From positions 52,500 to 116,499 of the forward strand of contig NZ_VLKT01000022.1 of the NCBI RefSeq assembly GCF_007830515.1: DNA of 64,000 nt. Direction: 5' to 3'. Of this stretch, positions 8,819 through 17,752 are shown piece by piece; the first letter of the stretch is position 1, and every line of letters begins with the position of its first letter. Position numbers and translations under genes: made by a program. This stretch comes from Mesorhizobium tianshanense (lineage in GTDB: Bacteria; Pseudomonadota; Alphaproteobacteria; Rhizobiales; Rhizobiaceae). The notes below the pieces were generated by a model. It saw nothing but the letters and a program-made list of their open reading frames with translations. It was not told the DNA's origin and made no database searches.

Positions 8819-10235
8819 GGCGCTTCATCTGAAGCGCGGCATGGGCATAGCCGACGCGCGCGCCATGCTTCCGTCGATCGACGTCGTGGAAGCCGATCCC
8901 GAGGCCGACCGCCGCCTGCTCGAAAGCCTCGCCGACTGGTGCGACCGCTACACCCCGCTGGTGGCGCTCGACGCTGCCGACGGCCTGTTCCTCGATGTCA
9001 CCGGCTGCACCCATCTTTTCGGCGGCGAACGGTCGATGCTGGACGACATCCTGTCGCGCTTTTTCCATCAGGGTTTCGATGTCTGCGCCGGCCTTGCCGC
9101 CACACCAGGTGCCGCCTGGGCGGCGGCACGGTTTGCCAGTGACCGCATCGTCCCCGGTGGCGAGGAGGAGGCGCTTCTCGCACCCTTGCCGCTGGCGGCG
9201 TTGCGCATCGAGCCTGATGTCCGCGCCAGCCTGGAAAGCGTCGGCCTGCGCACGGCGGGCGCCGTCATGGCAGCACCCCGCGCGCCGCTCGCCCGCCGCT
9301 TCGGCGCATCGCTGCTGCTGCGTCTCGACCAGGCGCTCGGCCGCCTCGACGAGGCCGTGTCACCGCGTCTGCCGGTCGCGCCGCTTTCGGTCGAACGCCA
9401 TCTCGCAGAACCCGTCATGCTGACCGATGACATAGAGCGGCTGGTGCGATTGCTGGCGACGACGCTGAAGGCGGACCTCGAGCGCCGCGGCGAGGGCGCA
9501 AGGATGCTGGCGCTGCTGCTTTTCCGCGTCGACGGCGCCGTCAGCCGCATCGCCGTCGGCACCTCGCGGCCCTTGCGCGAGCCGTTGCTGATCCAAAAAT
9601 TGTTTCACGAAAGGCTTGCCGCGCTCGAGCAGGACATCGATGCCGGCTATGGCTTCGATCTCGTGCGCCTCTCGGTGCTGTCGGCCGCGACCTTCGACAT
9701 GCAGCAGGCGGATCTCGCCGGCGAGACGAGCGATGACGGTGCCGACATCGCCCTTTTCGCCGACCGCATCCGCGCCCGGCTCGGCGAAAGCGCGGTTTTG
9801 AAGCCGGTTGCTGTCGAGAGCCATCTGCCCGAGCGCGCCGTCGCCATGCTTCCCTTCGCGGAAACGCCGCAAAGGATCTCTCCGCCGAAGAAGCCGGACA
9901 AGATGCAAGGCACCAAGCCTGTCTTCCGGCCGGAACGCCCGATCCGGCTGTTCCGTTCGCCCGAACCGATCGAGGTGCCGGCCACCGAAATGCCTGAGGG
10001 ACCGCCCATGAACTTCCGCTGGCGGCGCGCGCTCCACCGGGTCGCGCGCGCGGAAGGGCCGGAACGCATCGCCCCGGAATGGTGGCGGGAGGCACCGGGG
10101 CAGGAAGAGGCGCCGACCCGGGATTATTTCCGCATCGAGGATAGCGACGGCCGCCGTTACTGGCTCTACCGCCAGGGTCTCTACGGCGCTTCGCACGCCG
10201 CGCCGCGCTGGTTCATGCATGGGGTCTTCGCATGA
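8613..10235 (+). CDS. imuB: ImuB, Y-family polymerase-like protein
   Basis: 540-residue catalytically degenerate Y-family DNA polymerase homologue that links ImuA, DnaE2 and the beta clamp in SOS mutagenesis. The start (QRILSLWFPHLAAERILR), the palm segment LVALDAADGLFLDVTGCTHLFGG, and the C-terminal tail ending near YWLYRQGLYGASHAAPRWFMHGVF are family marks. The N-terminal acidic residues of true Y polymerases are absent, as expected. The ATG at 8613 lies inside imuA; the end overlaps the dnaE2 start by four bases (ATGA). Confidence 0.92.
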   Translation: MNTFSRKDASGKNGQRILSLWFPHLAAERILRQRLGRSWRSRPSNHQPLVISHRQGNAQRIAALDERAEALHLKRGMGIADARAMLPSIDVVEADPEADRRLLESLADWCDRYTPLVALDAADGLFLDVTGCTHLFGGERSMLDDILSRFFHQGFDVCAGLAATPGAAWAAARFASDRIVPGGEEEALLAPLPLAALRIEPDVRASLESVGLRTAGAVMAAPRAPLARRFGASLLLRLDQALGRLDEAVSPRLPVAPLSVERHLAEPVMLTDDIERLVRLLATTLKADLERRGEGARMLALLLFRVDGAVSRIAVGTSRPLREPLLIQKLFHERLAALEQDIDAGYGFDLVRLSVLSAATFDMQQADLAGETSDDGADIALFADRIRARLGESAVLKPVAVESHLPERAVAMLPFAETPQRISPPKKPDKMQGTKPVFRPERPIRLFRSPEPIEVPATEMPEGPPMNFRWRRALHRVARAEGPERIAPEWWREAPGQEEAPTRDYFRIEDSDGRRYWLYRQGLYGASHAAPRWFMHGVFA

Positions 10236-13200
10236 ACGCGCTGACGGTCGTTCCCTATGCCGAATTCGGCATCCAGTCGAATTTCTCGTTCCTGCGCGGC
10301 GCCTCGAAACCGGAGGAGTTGGTGGTCGCGGCAAAGTTCCTGGGATTTTCGTCGATCGGGCTTGCCGACCGCAACACGGTGGCCGGCGTCGTGCGCGCCT
10401 GGCAGCAGGCCAAGGTGGAAGGCCTTTCCTATCATCCCGGCTGCCGCCTGGTGTTTGCCGACGGCACGCCTGATGTTCTCGCCTACCCGCAGGACCGCAA
10501 GGGCTGGGGCCATCTGTGCCGCATGCTGACGCAAGCCAATATGCGTGACGAAAGCGAGAAAGGCGCACCGCTTCTTTATCGCGACGACCTTTTCGAATGG
10601 GGCGATCTCATGTCGCTGGCGGTCCTGCCGGATCTGTCAGCGTCGGAGGAAGATGATCTTGCACTACTTAGCCGGCTCAAAGATCGCTTCGACAAGAACC
10701 TGCGGCTTGCCGTTGCACCGGACTATCACGGCAACGACCGCTTCCGCATTCAGCAGGCAGCCGCCATGGCCGAGGCATCAGGCATTCCGCTGATGGCGGC
10801 CAACGACGTTCTCTATCACACAGCCGAGCGGCGTCCGCTGCAGGACGTGCTGACGGCGATCCGCCTCAACGTGCCCGTCGCCGACGTAGGGCTGGAACTG
10901 GCGGCCAATGCCGAGCGTCATTTGAAGCCGCCAATGGAGATGGCGCGGCTTTTCCGCAGGCATCCGCAAGCACTGGCGGAAACGCTGCGCTTTGCCGGGG
11001 AATTGACCTTCTCTCTCAGTGACCTCCAATACAACTATCCCGACGAACCGACGGAATCGGGCCTCGGGCCACAGGCCGAACTGGAAAGGCTGGCTCGGGA
11101 GGGGGCAGCCACGCGCTATCCGGCGGGCGTCCCTGCCAGTGTGACGAAGCGCATAGAGGAAGAGCTGGCTCTGATCGAGCGCCTGAACTACGCGCGCTAT
11201 TTCCTGACTGTCTACGACATCGTCAAATACGCCCGCAGCCAGGACATACTCTGCCAGGGACGCGGCTCCGCCGCCAATTCGATCGTCTGCTTCTGCATCG
11301 GCATCACCGAAGTCGGACCCGACAGGATCGACGCGCTTTTCGAGCGCTTCATTTCCGAGGAAAGAAACGAGCCGCCCGACATCGATGTCGATTTCGAGCA
11401 TGAAAAGCGCGAAGTGGTCATCCAGTATATCTACGACAAATACAGCGCCAAGCGCACCGCGCTTGCCGCGGCCGTCATCAGCTATCGCGGCCGCTCGGCG
11501 CTGCGCGAGGTGGCCAAGGCGATGGGCCTGTCCGAGGATGTCCGCAGCGCATTGTCCAGCTCGATCTGGGGCTGGTCGACCTCCGAGCTCGGCGAAAAGG
11601 AGGCAAGCGCCGGCGGCATCGATCGCACCGACCCGCTGGCAAGGCAGGTGATCGAACGCGCCAACGAGATCATGGGCTTTCCCCGCCATCTGTCGCAGCA
11701 TGTCGGCGGCTTCGTCATCACCAGGGATCGGCTCGACGAGATCGTGCCCATCGTCAAGACGGCGATGGACGAGCGCAAGATGGTCGAGTGGGACAAGGAC
11801 GATCTCGACGCGGTGAAGATCCTCAAGGTCGATGTGTTGGCGCTCGGCATGCTGACGTGCCTGCAGCGCGCCTTCACCCTCCTCGAAGATCATTATCCTG
11901 ATGCGCGCGATGACTATGGCCGGCCCTATGTACTGGCCACCCTCCCGCCGGAGGACAAGGATGTCTACGACATGATCTGCCGTGCCGACACGCTCGGCGT
12001 CTTCCAGATCGAATCCCGCGCCCAGATGTCCATGCTGCCCAGGCTCAGGCCGCGCACCTTCTATGATCTCGTCATCGAGGTAGCGATCGTGCGGCCCGGC
12101 CCGATCCAGGGTGACATGGTCCACCCCTATCTGCGCCGCCGGCAGGGCAAGGAGAAGGCCGAATACCCCAAGCCGGAACTGGAAGAAATTCTCGGCAAGA
12201 CGCTGGGCGTGCCGCTGTTCCAGGAACAGGCGATGAAGATCGCCATCGTTGCCGGCGGCTTCAGGCCGGGCGAGGCCGATGAATTGCGCCGCGCCATGGC
12301 CACTTTCAAGCGCACCGGCACGATCGGCAATTATCGCAAGAGGATGGTCGACGGCATGGTTTTGCGGGGTTACGAAAAGGGCTTCGCCGAGCGCTGTTTC
12401 AAGCAGATCGAGGGGTTCGGCGAATACGGCTTTCCCGAAAGCCATGCCGCCTCCTTTGCCCTGCTGGTCTATGCCTCCTGCTGGTTCAAGACCTTCTATC
12501 CCGACGTGTTCTGCGCCGCGATCCTGAATTCACAGCCGATGGGGTTTTATCAGCCGGCTCAGCTTGTCCGCGATGCACGCGACCATGGCGTCGAAATCCG
12601 CGAGGTCGACGTCAATTTTTCCGGCTGGGATTGCGCGCTGGAGGCCACGCCTTTCGATGCGGCCCACATCCTCGAACGCCACGCCCAGATGCGCGGCATC
12701 ATTGAGACCCGTCATGCCGTCCGGCTGGGCTTTCGTCAGGTCAAGGGCCTGTCGAAAGAGGGCATGGAGGCGTTTGTCGCCAGACGCGGCGATGGCTACG
12801 AATCCGTCAGGGATGTCTGGCTGCGCTCGGGCCTCGACGTCGATGAGATCGAAAGACTGGCGCAAGCCGACGCGTTCCGCTCGCTCGGCCTCGACCGCCG
12901 TGCAGCCCTGTGGGCGGTTCGCGCGCTCGACGGCAAGAGTGCCGCCGAGACCCTGCCGCTGTTCGACCAGCCGGCGATCCGCTTGCGCAACCTCGAGCCC
13001 GAAACCAAGCTGCCCATAATGCCGCTCGGCGAGCATGTCATCCACGACTATCGTTCGCTCGGCCTGTCGCTGAGGGCGCATCCGCTTGCCTTTCTGCGCC
13101 AGCGGCTGGATCGTTCCGGCGTCACGCCAAATGCGCGCCTCGGTCAGGTTCGGGATGGCAGGCGGGTTTCGGTCGCCGGCCTAGTGCTCGTGCGGCAGCG

Positions 13201-13507
13201 CCCGGGCAGTGGCAAGGCAATTTTCCTGACGCTGGAGGACGAGCAGGCTGTCGCCAACGTCATTTTCTGGGAAAGAACCTTCAACCGCTACCGGCCCATT
13301 GTCATGGGCGCGCGGTTCGTCCGCGTCACCGGCAAACTGCAATCGGAATCCGACGTCATCCATATCGTCGCCGAAAAGATCGAGGATTTGACACCCTGGT
13401 TGTCCGTGCTGCTGGACGCACATGTCGTGCAAAACGATCGGCAGGATATCGCGACGCTATCGGGGAAGGCAGAAAAGGTCATGCCGAAGGGGCGTAATTT
13501 TCAATAG
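10232..13507 (+). CDS. dnaE2: DnaE2 error-prone DNA polymerase III alpha subunit
   Basis: 1091-residue C-family polymerase, catalytic unit of SOS translesion synthesis. Order: PHP domain (from YAEFGIQSNFSFLRGASKPEEL; residues about 1-290), polymerase palm and fingers including the catalytic PPDIDVDFEHEKR acidic motif (about 385-400) and the GRGSAANSIVCF loop, helix-hairpin-helix region, then an OB fold (RVSVAGLVLVRQRPG, about 970-1070). It lacks the long C-terminal tau-binding tail of DnaE1, and its position behind imuB separates it from the replicative enzyme. Translationally coupled to imuB and under the upstream LexA box. Confidence 0.96.
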   Translation: MNALTVVPYAEFGIQSNFSFLRGASKPEELVVAAKFLGFSSIGLADRNTVAGVVRAWQQAKVEGLSYHPGCRLVFADGTPDVLAYPQDRKGWGHLCRMLTQANMRDESEKGAPLLYRDDLFEWGDLMSLAVLPDLSASEEDDLALLSRLKDRFDKNLRLAVAPDYHGNDRFRIQQAAAMAEASGIPLMAANDVLYHTAERRPLQDVLTAIRLNVPVADVGLELAANAERHLKPPMEMARLFRRHPQALAETLRFAGELTFSLSDLQYNYPDEPTESGLGPQAELERLAREGAATRYPAGVPASVTKRIEEELALIERLNYARYFLTVYDIVKYARSQDILCQGRGSAANSIVCFCIGITEVGPDRIDALFERFISEERNEPPDIDVDFEHEKREVVIQYIYDKYSAKRTALAAAVISYRGRSALREVAKAMGLSEDVRSALSSSIWGWSTSELGEKEASAGGIDRTDPLARQVIERANEIMGFPRHLSQHVGGFVITRDRLDEIVPIVKTAMDERKMVEWDKDDLDAVKILKVDVLALGMLTCLQRAFTLLEDHYPDARDDYGRPYVLATLPPEDKDVYDMICRADTLGVFQIESRAQMSMLPRLRPRTFYDLVIEVAIVRPGPIQGDMVHPYLRRRQGKEKAEYPKPELEEILGKTLGVPLFQEQAMKIAIVAGGFRPGEADELRRAMATFKRTGTIGNYRKRMVDGMVLRGYEKGFAERCFKQIEGFGEYGFPESHAASFALLVYASCWFKTFYPDVFCAAILNSQPMGFYQPAQLVRDARDHGVEIREVDVNFSGWDCALEATPFDAAHILERHAQMRGIIETRHAVRLGFRQVKGLSKEGMEAFVARRGDGYESVRDVWLRSGLDVDEIERLAQADAFRSLGLDRRAALWAVRALDGKSAAETLPLFDQPAIRLRNLEPETKLPIMPLGEHVIHDYRSLGLSLRAHPLAFLRQRLDRSGVTPNARLGQVRDGRRVSVAGLVLVRQRPGSGKAIFLTLEDEQAVANVIFWERTFNRYRPIVMGARFVRVTGKLQSESDVIHIVAEKIEDLTPWLSVLLDAHVVQNDRQDIATLSGKAEKVMPKGRNFQ

Positions 13508-13576
13508 GCACGGTGCGGGCGGGACGAAAGCCAACCGCCTAAACGAGGCCTCGGAACAGCGCCGACCCCAACGTGT

Positions 13577-13819
13577 TCAGGACGGTCCGCTCAGGCGCGG
13601 CGGGGGTAATCCTTCCTCGAAGGGGATGGCACGCGCCTCCGAAGGCAGCATGATCGGGATGCCGTCACGCACCGGATAGGCAAGCCGTGCGACCCTCGAG
13701 ATGAGCTCGCCGCGCTCCGGATCCCAGGTAAGCGGGCCCTTGGTCAGCGGGCAGGCCAGCAGTTCCAGCAGCCTGGGATCGACATTGGCCTTCTTTCCCT
13801 CACGCCCATCCGTCGCCAT
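13577..13819 (-). CDS. Trm112-like zinc-ribbon-family protein
   Basis: 80-residue protein of the Trm112/UPF0434 group. Conserved LLELLACPLTKGPL and RLAYPVRDGIPIML segments are present. Only one Cys remains, so the classic zinc ribbon is degenerate, as in many bacterial members. Eukaryotic Trm112 activates methyltransferases; the bacterial role is less clear. It is the last gene of the run thioredoxin/TPR - Lon-N domain - Trm112, starting 29 bases after the Lon-N gene. Confidence 0.85.
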   Translation of the reverse strand: MATDGREGKKANVDPRLLELLACPLTKGPLTWDPERGELISRVARLAYPVRDGIPIMLPSEARAIPFEEGLPPPRLSGPS

Positions 13820-13848
13820 CGGATTCCCCTCGGCCTTGCAGGCCCAAC

Positions 13849-14520
13849 CTATTGCAGACTCGAACCAAAATCCTCGTTTTCGCGCGCCAGCGCCATTTCG
13901 GTGATGGCGATCAGCGTTTCGGCGCGGGTCTTCAGGTCCGCTGCTTCGAGCAGCGCCTGTTTCTCGGCCGGCCCGTAGGGAGCCATCATCGACAGCGCAT
14001 TGACCAGCATGGCATTTTCGGCGCGGCTGACGCTTTCCCAGTCGGCTTCAAGATCGTTGGCCTGCAAATAGGCGCGAAACGCCTTGAGCAGCGCCGGCCG
14101 GTCGATCCCGGCCTCCGCCTGATCTTCGTCGAGATCGGTGAGAAAGGGCGCAAACCGGCACTGGCGGAAGGGCGTCTTGACCGTGAGTTCCTGCACGATG
14201 CGAAACCGGCACACGCCTTGCAGCGAAATCAGGTAACGGCCGTCGCCGCTCTCGGAAAGTGCGATGATGCGTCCGGCGCAGCCGACATTGCAAAGCTCCG
14301 GCTCGCCGTCGGCACGCCGCGCGCCGTCGAGGCTGGGCTGAATGATGCCGATCAGCCGCGATCCGGCGATCGCCTCATCCACCATCTCCAGATAGCGCGG
14401 CTCGAAGATATTGAGCGGCATGCGGCCTCCCGGCAGCAGCAATGCGCCTTCAAGCGGGAAGATCGGCACCGTCGACGGCAAATCCCTATCGAGCCGGTAA
14501 TGCGCGTTTCCCGCCTGCAC
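13849..14520 (-). CDS. Lon N-terminal-domain protein (no protease domain)
   Basis: 223 residues made up of the Lon substrate-binding (PUA-like) domain alone: VPIFPLEGALLLPGGRMPLNIFEPRYLEMV at the start, IALSESGDGRYLISLQGVCRFRI in the middle, and a helical tail (about 130-220) with LVNALSMMAPYGPAEKQ. There is no AAA or Ser-Lys protease domain. Single-domain forms like this are common in proteobacteria; a role in substrate recognition or RNA binding is possible but unproven. Between the thioredoxin/TPR gene and the Trm112 gene on the same strand. Confidence 0.88.
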   Translation of the reverse strand: MQAGNAHYRLDRDLPSTVPIFPLEGALLLPGGRMPLNIFEPRYLEMVDEAIAGSRLIGIIQPSLDGARRADGEPELCNVGCAGRIIALSESGDGRYLISLQGVCRFRIVQELTVKTPFRQCRFAPFLTDLDEDQAEAGIDRPALLKAFRAYLQANDLEADWESVSRAENAMLVNALSMMAPYGPAEKQALLEAADLKTRAETLIAITEMALARENEDFGSSLQ

Positions 14521-14762
14521 TTCAATCCTCCGCTCGCGTCCTCGAGAAGCGCATCAATCCGCCCACCCTTCACAACCTGACGCGTATGTCGTCACAAAGC
14601 GAAAAACGGATGGTCTGGCCTCTAATCTGGCGCAGCCACCGCCGACCGCAAGCCCATCATGCAAAAACAGCCCCGAGTGTGCTGGTTTGCTGCTCATGTC
14701 CCTGAAAAAATCGGCTTCGATTTTCGAAAAAAGAACATGAGCAAAATCAAAAGTGTTACAGC

Positions 14763-15761
14763 TCAGGAAAACAGCAGCGACGACAATTTGCGCCGCGCCG
14801 CCAGCGTCGCTTCGTCGGTCATGCCCCAAGCATCGAAGAGCTGCAGCAATTGCGTCTTGGCGCCATCGTCGTTCCACGAGCGATCGGCCTTGACGATCGC
14901 CAGCAGATTGTCCGCCGCGGCCATGCGCTCACCGTTGGCGTTCTGGATCATGGCAAGATCGAAACGTGCCTGGTGGTCCCCGGGGTTCTCGGCCAGGCGC
15001 CGCTCGAACTCGGCCGGATTGCCAAGCGCGGATGCCTGCGCGGCAAGCGCCATCTTGGCGCGCACCGCGGCGAGCGGCGGCGCATCTTTCTTTGCTTCCG
15101 GCGCCCGCGCCAGCACGGCTTCGGCGCCCTCGGCATCGCCGGCCTCAAACAGCAGATCGCCCAATCCGGCAATCGCTTCGATTGTCTCCGGCGCCTGTTC
15201 CAGGATCGCGTCGTAGATATCCGCGGCCGTCTGCGCATCGCCGGCGTCGCGCGCCTCCGCGGCCGCGGCAAGTGCCTCGGCAACCTGAGGCGCACCATTG
15301 GTCTTGCCGCCGACCTTCTGGATGAACGCGGCGATCTGGCTTTCGGGAATGGCGCCCATGAAGCCGTCGACCGGCTGGCCGTCCTTGAAGGCGATGACCG
15401 CCGGTATCGACTGGATGCCGAGCTGGCCGGCGATCGAAGGATGATCGTCGATGTTCATCTTGACCAGTTTGACCTTGCCGCCGGCGGCCGTGACCGCCTT
15501 TTCCAGCAGCGGCGTCAGTTGCTTGCAGGGCCCGCACCATGGCGCCCAGAAATCGACCAGCACCGGTTGTCGGCGCGATTCCTGGATGACATCGGCGGCA
15601 AATGTGGCGGTCGTCGTATCCTTGATGACGTCGACGGCGACAGGCGGCTCGCCAAGCGCGACTTTCGCGGGGGTGGGCTCAGTGCCGCCATACTGCACCG
15701 ACGTGGCATACTGTCCGCCATTGCCGCCGAATGGGCCGCCAAATGGATTGTTGTCGCTCAT
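14763..15761 (-). CDS. Thioredoxin-TPR co-chaperone (CnoX/YbbN-like)
   Basis: 332 residues. A Gly/Asn-rich N-terminal stretch (1-25) precedes a thioredoxin domain (about 45-150) with the active site WAPWCGPCKQL. An alpha-helical TPR-like half follows (about 165-330), with repeats such as AADIYDAILEQAPETIEAIAGLGDLLFEAG. This order matches CnoX/YbbN, a chaperone-linked thioredoxin; here CGPC is intact, so redox activity is plausible. The ATG at 15761 follows GGGTGA; the extra 20 codons of open frame are not supported. Confidence 0.88.
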   Translation of the reverse strand: MSDNNPFGGPFGGNGGQYATSVQYGGTEPTPAKVALGEPPVAVDVIKDTTTATFAADVIQESRRQPVLVDFWAPWCGPCKQLTPLLEKAVTAAGGKVKLVKMNIDDHPSIAGQLGIQSIPAVIAFKDGQPVDGFMGAIPESQIAAFIQKVGGKTNGAPQVAEALAAAAEARDAGDAQTAADIYDAILEQAPETIEAIAGLGDLLFEAGDAEGAEAVLARAPEAKKDAPPLAAVRAKMALAAQASALGNPAEFERRLAENPGDHQARFDLAMIQNANGERMAAADNLLAIVKADRSWNDDGAKTQLLQLFDAWGMTDEATLAARRKLSSLLFS

Positions 15762-15853
15762 CTCGTCACCCTTTCGGTCGCGCCGCCGGCCACCAGCCCG
15801 GCGCAACGCCCTTATCCTCACTCAGAAGTCGGTTATCGCCATCCATGTGGCGA

Positions 15854-16351
15854 TCATGCCGTGACTTTCAAGATAACAGCATCATGCCCGGTTGCCTCGA
15901 CGAATCTGACCAAGTCGGCGGCGGCGATCGATGTCGTTGCCTCATTGGTCAGCGGATGGGCGTTAATGACAGCATGGTCCATCAACTCCTGGTCGAGAAC
16001 CACCTTGACCCGCCGCTCCGTATCGTTGATCACGCCGAACACCGTGACCGCGCCCGGTACGACGCCGAGAAGCGCCATCAGCATCTCCGGCTTGCCGAAG
16101 GAAACGCGACCGGCGGCGCCAATCACATGGTGGATCTGCTTGAGATCGACCACCGCCTCCTCGCTGACGCTGACCAGGAAGAAATTGTCCTTCTTGTCCT
16201 TGAGGAACAGGTTCTTGGTGTGCCCGCCGGCAATTTCTCCACGCAGCGCCTGCGAATCGGCGACCGTGAACAGCGGCGGATGACGCAGGGTCGAGACCTC
16301 TATCCCGAGGCTGGCGAGAAAGGCAAAGAGCTCGGCTTCGGTTTTCGGCAT
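15854..16351 (-). CDS. ProX/YbaK-type prolyl-tRNA editing protein
   Basis: 165-residue trans-editing domain of the YbaK/ProX superfamily, expected to deacylate mischarged tRNA-Pro (Ala or Cys). Markers are HPPLFTVADSQALRGEIAGGHTKNLFLKD, including the conserved Lys of TKNLFLKDKK, and the C-terminal HPLTNEATTSIAAADLVRF. The ATG at 16351 begins the domain directly; the open frame continues upstream without support. It is monocistronic. Confidence 0.88.
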   Translation of the reverse strand: MPKTEAELFAFLASLGIEVSTLRHPPLFTVADSQALRGEIAGGHTKNLFLKDKKDNFFLVSVSEEAVVDLKQIHHVIGAAGRVSFGKPEMLMALLGVVPGAVTVFGVINDTERRVKVVLDQELMDHAVINAHPLTNEATTSIAAADLVRFVEATGHDAVILKVTA

Positions 16352-16580
16352 GCTGTTTCTTGTGGGACTTCTTGTTGTCGCGGTTGGATCATGCCGTTTA
16401 CGGCCAATGAGCAGGTCGAGACAAGACCGTCGTGCAGCGAAGCAGTGATTTCCGTCCGTCATAGGCGCAAGGGAGCTTCCAGGCGCCGTCAGGTGCGGCC
16501 AAAAAGCCTGCGATTTCCCTGTTGCAATCGCCGCGCTCTTCAGCCATATAGGCGCGGCTTGCGGCCCAAAAGCCGCGCGA

Positions 16581-16655
16581 GCGGGTGTAGCTCAGGGGTA
16601 GAGCACAACCTTGCCAAGGTTGGGGTCGAGCGTTCGAATCGCTTCACCCGCTCCA
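16581..16655 (+). tRNA. tRNA-Gly (anticodon GCC)
   Basis: A full cloverleaf can be folded: acceptor GCGGGTG with CACCCGC, D arm GCTC/GAGC, anticodon arm CAACC-TTGCCAA-GGTTG giving GCC, and T arm GAGCG-TTCGAAT-CGCTT. The CCA end is encoded (16653-16655). A terminator hairpin follows within 40 bases. Confidence 0.97.
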
Positions 16656-16688
16656 GTTTCCTCTTGGGGAATCAAGCAATTGTGAAGT

Positions 16689-16716
16689 AGGCCGGATTCC
16701 TTTCCGGCCTTTTTCG
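16689..16716 (+). terminator. Rho-independent terminator after tRNA-Gly
   Basis: AGGCCGG and CCGGCCT pair around an eight-base loop, followed directly by TTTT. Placed 33 bases after the tRNA, it is a canonical intrinsic terminator. Confidence 0.88.
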
Positions 16717-16898
16717 TTTTTGCACGGCATCACCCGGCAGACGAAGCGAGCCTGTTGTTTGTCGCGGCCCACTGGCCAGCAAGCGCTTTGTTCGCCGGGT
16801 GGAATACGCCCCCGATAGAGTTTAGGACCTTTGCCTTCCAATCTCGGACCAAGGTCCGTCTTGCGGACAGGTGTATTTGGACGAAACTGGCTAATAGC

Positions 16899-16917
16899 GG
16901 ACCTTCTTGGAAGGTCC
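16899..16917. other. Short perfect hairpin upstream of the Gly-rich protein gene
   Basis: GGACCTTC-TTG-GAAGGTCC is an 8-bp perfect inverted repeat 53 bases before the ATG at 16970. It could be an operator or a leader hairpin; nothing distinguishes these possibilities. The rest of 16717-16969 shows no gene. Confidence 0.5.
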
Positions 16918-16969
16918 TCATGTTCATAGTCTAGACCATCCTGGCGGAGGGCGGCTCGAAGGAGGAACT

Positions 16970-17332
16970 ATGAAAACCCGAACCTGTCTGCTCGCAACGG
17001 TAGCCGTCCTCGCCCTTGTCGCTTCTCCGGTCCTCGCCGGGCCCGGCGGCAATGGCGGCGGGCAAGGTATTGGCGGGAGCAACGGCAACGGCGGAAACTC
17101 GGCTGGGGCCGGATCTCAGGGACACGGCGCCGCCACTTCTGCGGCGGCCAAGGATAAGACCACGACCGGAATTGCTCATGCAATGGCTGTCGTTGCGACG
17201 ACGCCGGCCTCGCCGCAGGCCACCCTGTCCTTGCAGGCAGCCTTGGACAAGTTCCTGGCAAGAAACGCCGAGGATGACCCGGCAGAGCCTTCCGACGACA
17301 CCTCCGGGGAAATTCCCGACGCAGCCGAATAA
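16970..17332 (+). CDS. Secreted Gly/Asn-rich small protein
   Basis: 120 residues. A clear Sec signal peptide (KTRTCLLATVAVLALVASPVLA, cleavage after ALA near 23) is followed by a low-complexity Gly/Asn/Ser stretch (about 24-55), an Ala/Thr-rich middle, a short amphipathic helix (LQAALDKFLARN) and an acidic tail. The ATG at 16970 is preceded by GAAGGAGGA, a strong ribosome-binding site, which supports a real gene. Function unknown; exported to the periplasm or outside. I do not recognise a family. Confidence 0.75.
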   Translation: MKTRTCLLATVAVLALVASPVLAGPGGNGGGQGIGGSNGNGGNSAGAGSQGHGAATSAAAKDKTTTGIAHAMAVVATTPASPQATLSLQAALDKFLARNAEDDPAEPSDDTSGEIPDAAE

Positions 17333-17752
17333 AATTGCAAATCGTGCGCTGCAGGGCGGCGCACCGCATTATCGAAATTCATGCCCGGCTGGCGGGCTCC
17401 CTCATCCATTCGGCCGATGCCTTGGGGTCAACGAAGAGCCGACATTGAGCCCGGCCCTGTCGGACCACTGGACGGTCTTGCCCCTACAGACTGTCCAGAG
17501 AGCACCACCGGCTTCGGCCGGTGGTGCATTTTGCATGGGCACTCAACTGGCGCCGTGCACCGCCCCTACCTGCCCGAAAACGCGACGCGCTGGAAGCAAA
17601 GGCGGCGCCGTTAGTTCCGGGGAACCGCGAACATGCAGATAAAAAATTCTTTTAGCCTCACCCCTGCTGATGGCTCAAACCATGACGGCATTTCAACCGG
17701 CGCCCGGCGCTGTAATGCCGGCATCGACCGGAATGGCTCTATTTGACTGGGG
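17333..17752. other. Intergenic stretch with no gene seen
   Basis: About 420 bases between the Gly-rich gene and the AraC gene (convergent). Apart from the UUCG hairpin at 17502-17527 I see no gene, repeat or recognisable site. Confidence 0.5.
17502..17527 (+). terminator. Strong hairpin with UUCG tetraloop
   Basis: GCACCACCGGC and GCCGGTGGTGC form an 11-bp perfect stem closed by a C(TTCG)G loop, followed by ATTTT. It lies between convergent genes and probably terminates the plus-strand transcript, though the T run is short. Confidence 0.65.

Noticed and set aside
10778..12445. Minus-strand open frame of 555 codons inside dnaE2
   Set aside because: Antisense to conserved polymerase domains, no start signal.
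13577..13819. Canonical zinc ribbon in the Trm112-like protein
   Set aside because: Only one Cys is present, so I do not claim zinc binding.
14707..14724. AAAATCG-GCTT-CGATTTT hairpin downstream of the Lon-N gene start
   Set aside because: Seven-bp AT-rich stem in a gap between same-strand genes; it could be a terminator or chance. Evidence too thin to list.
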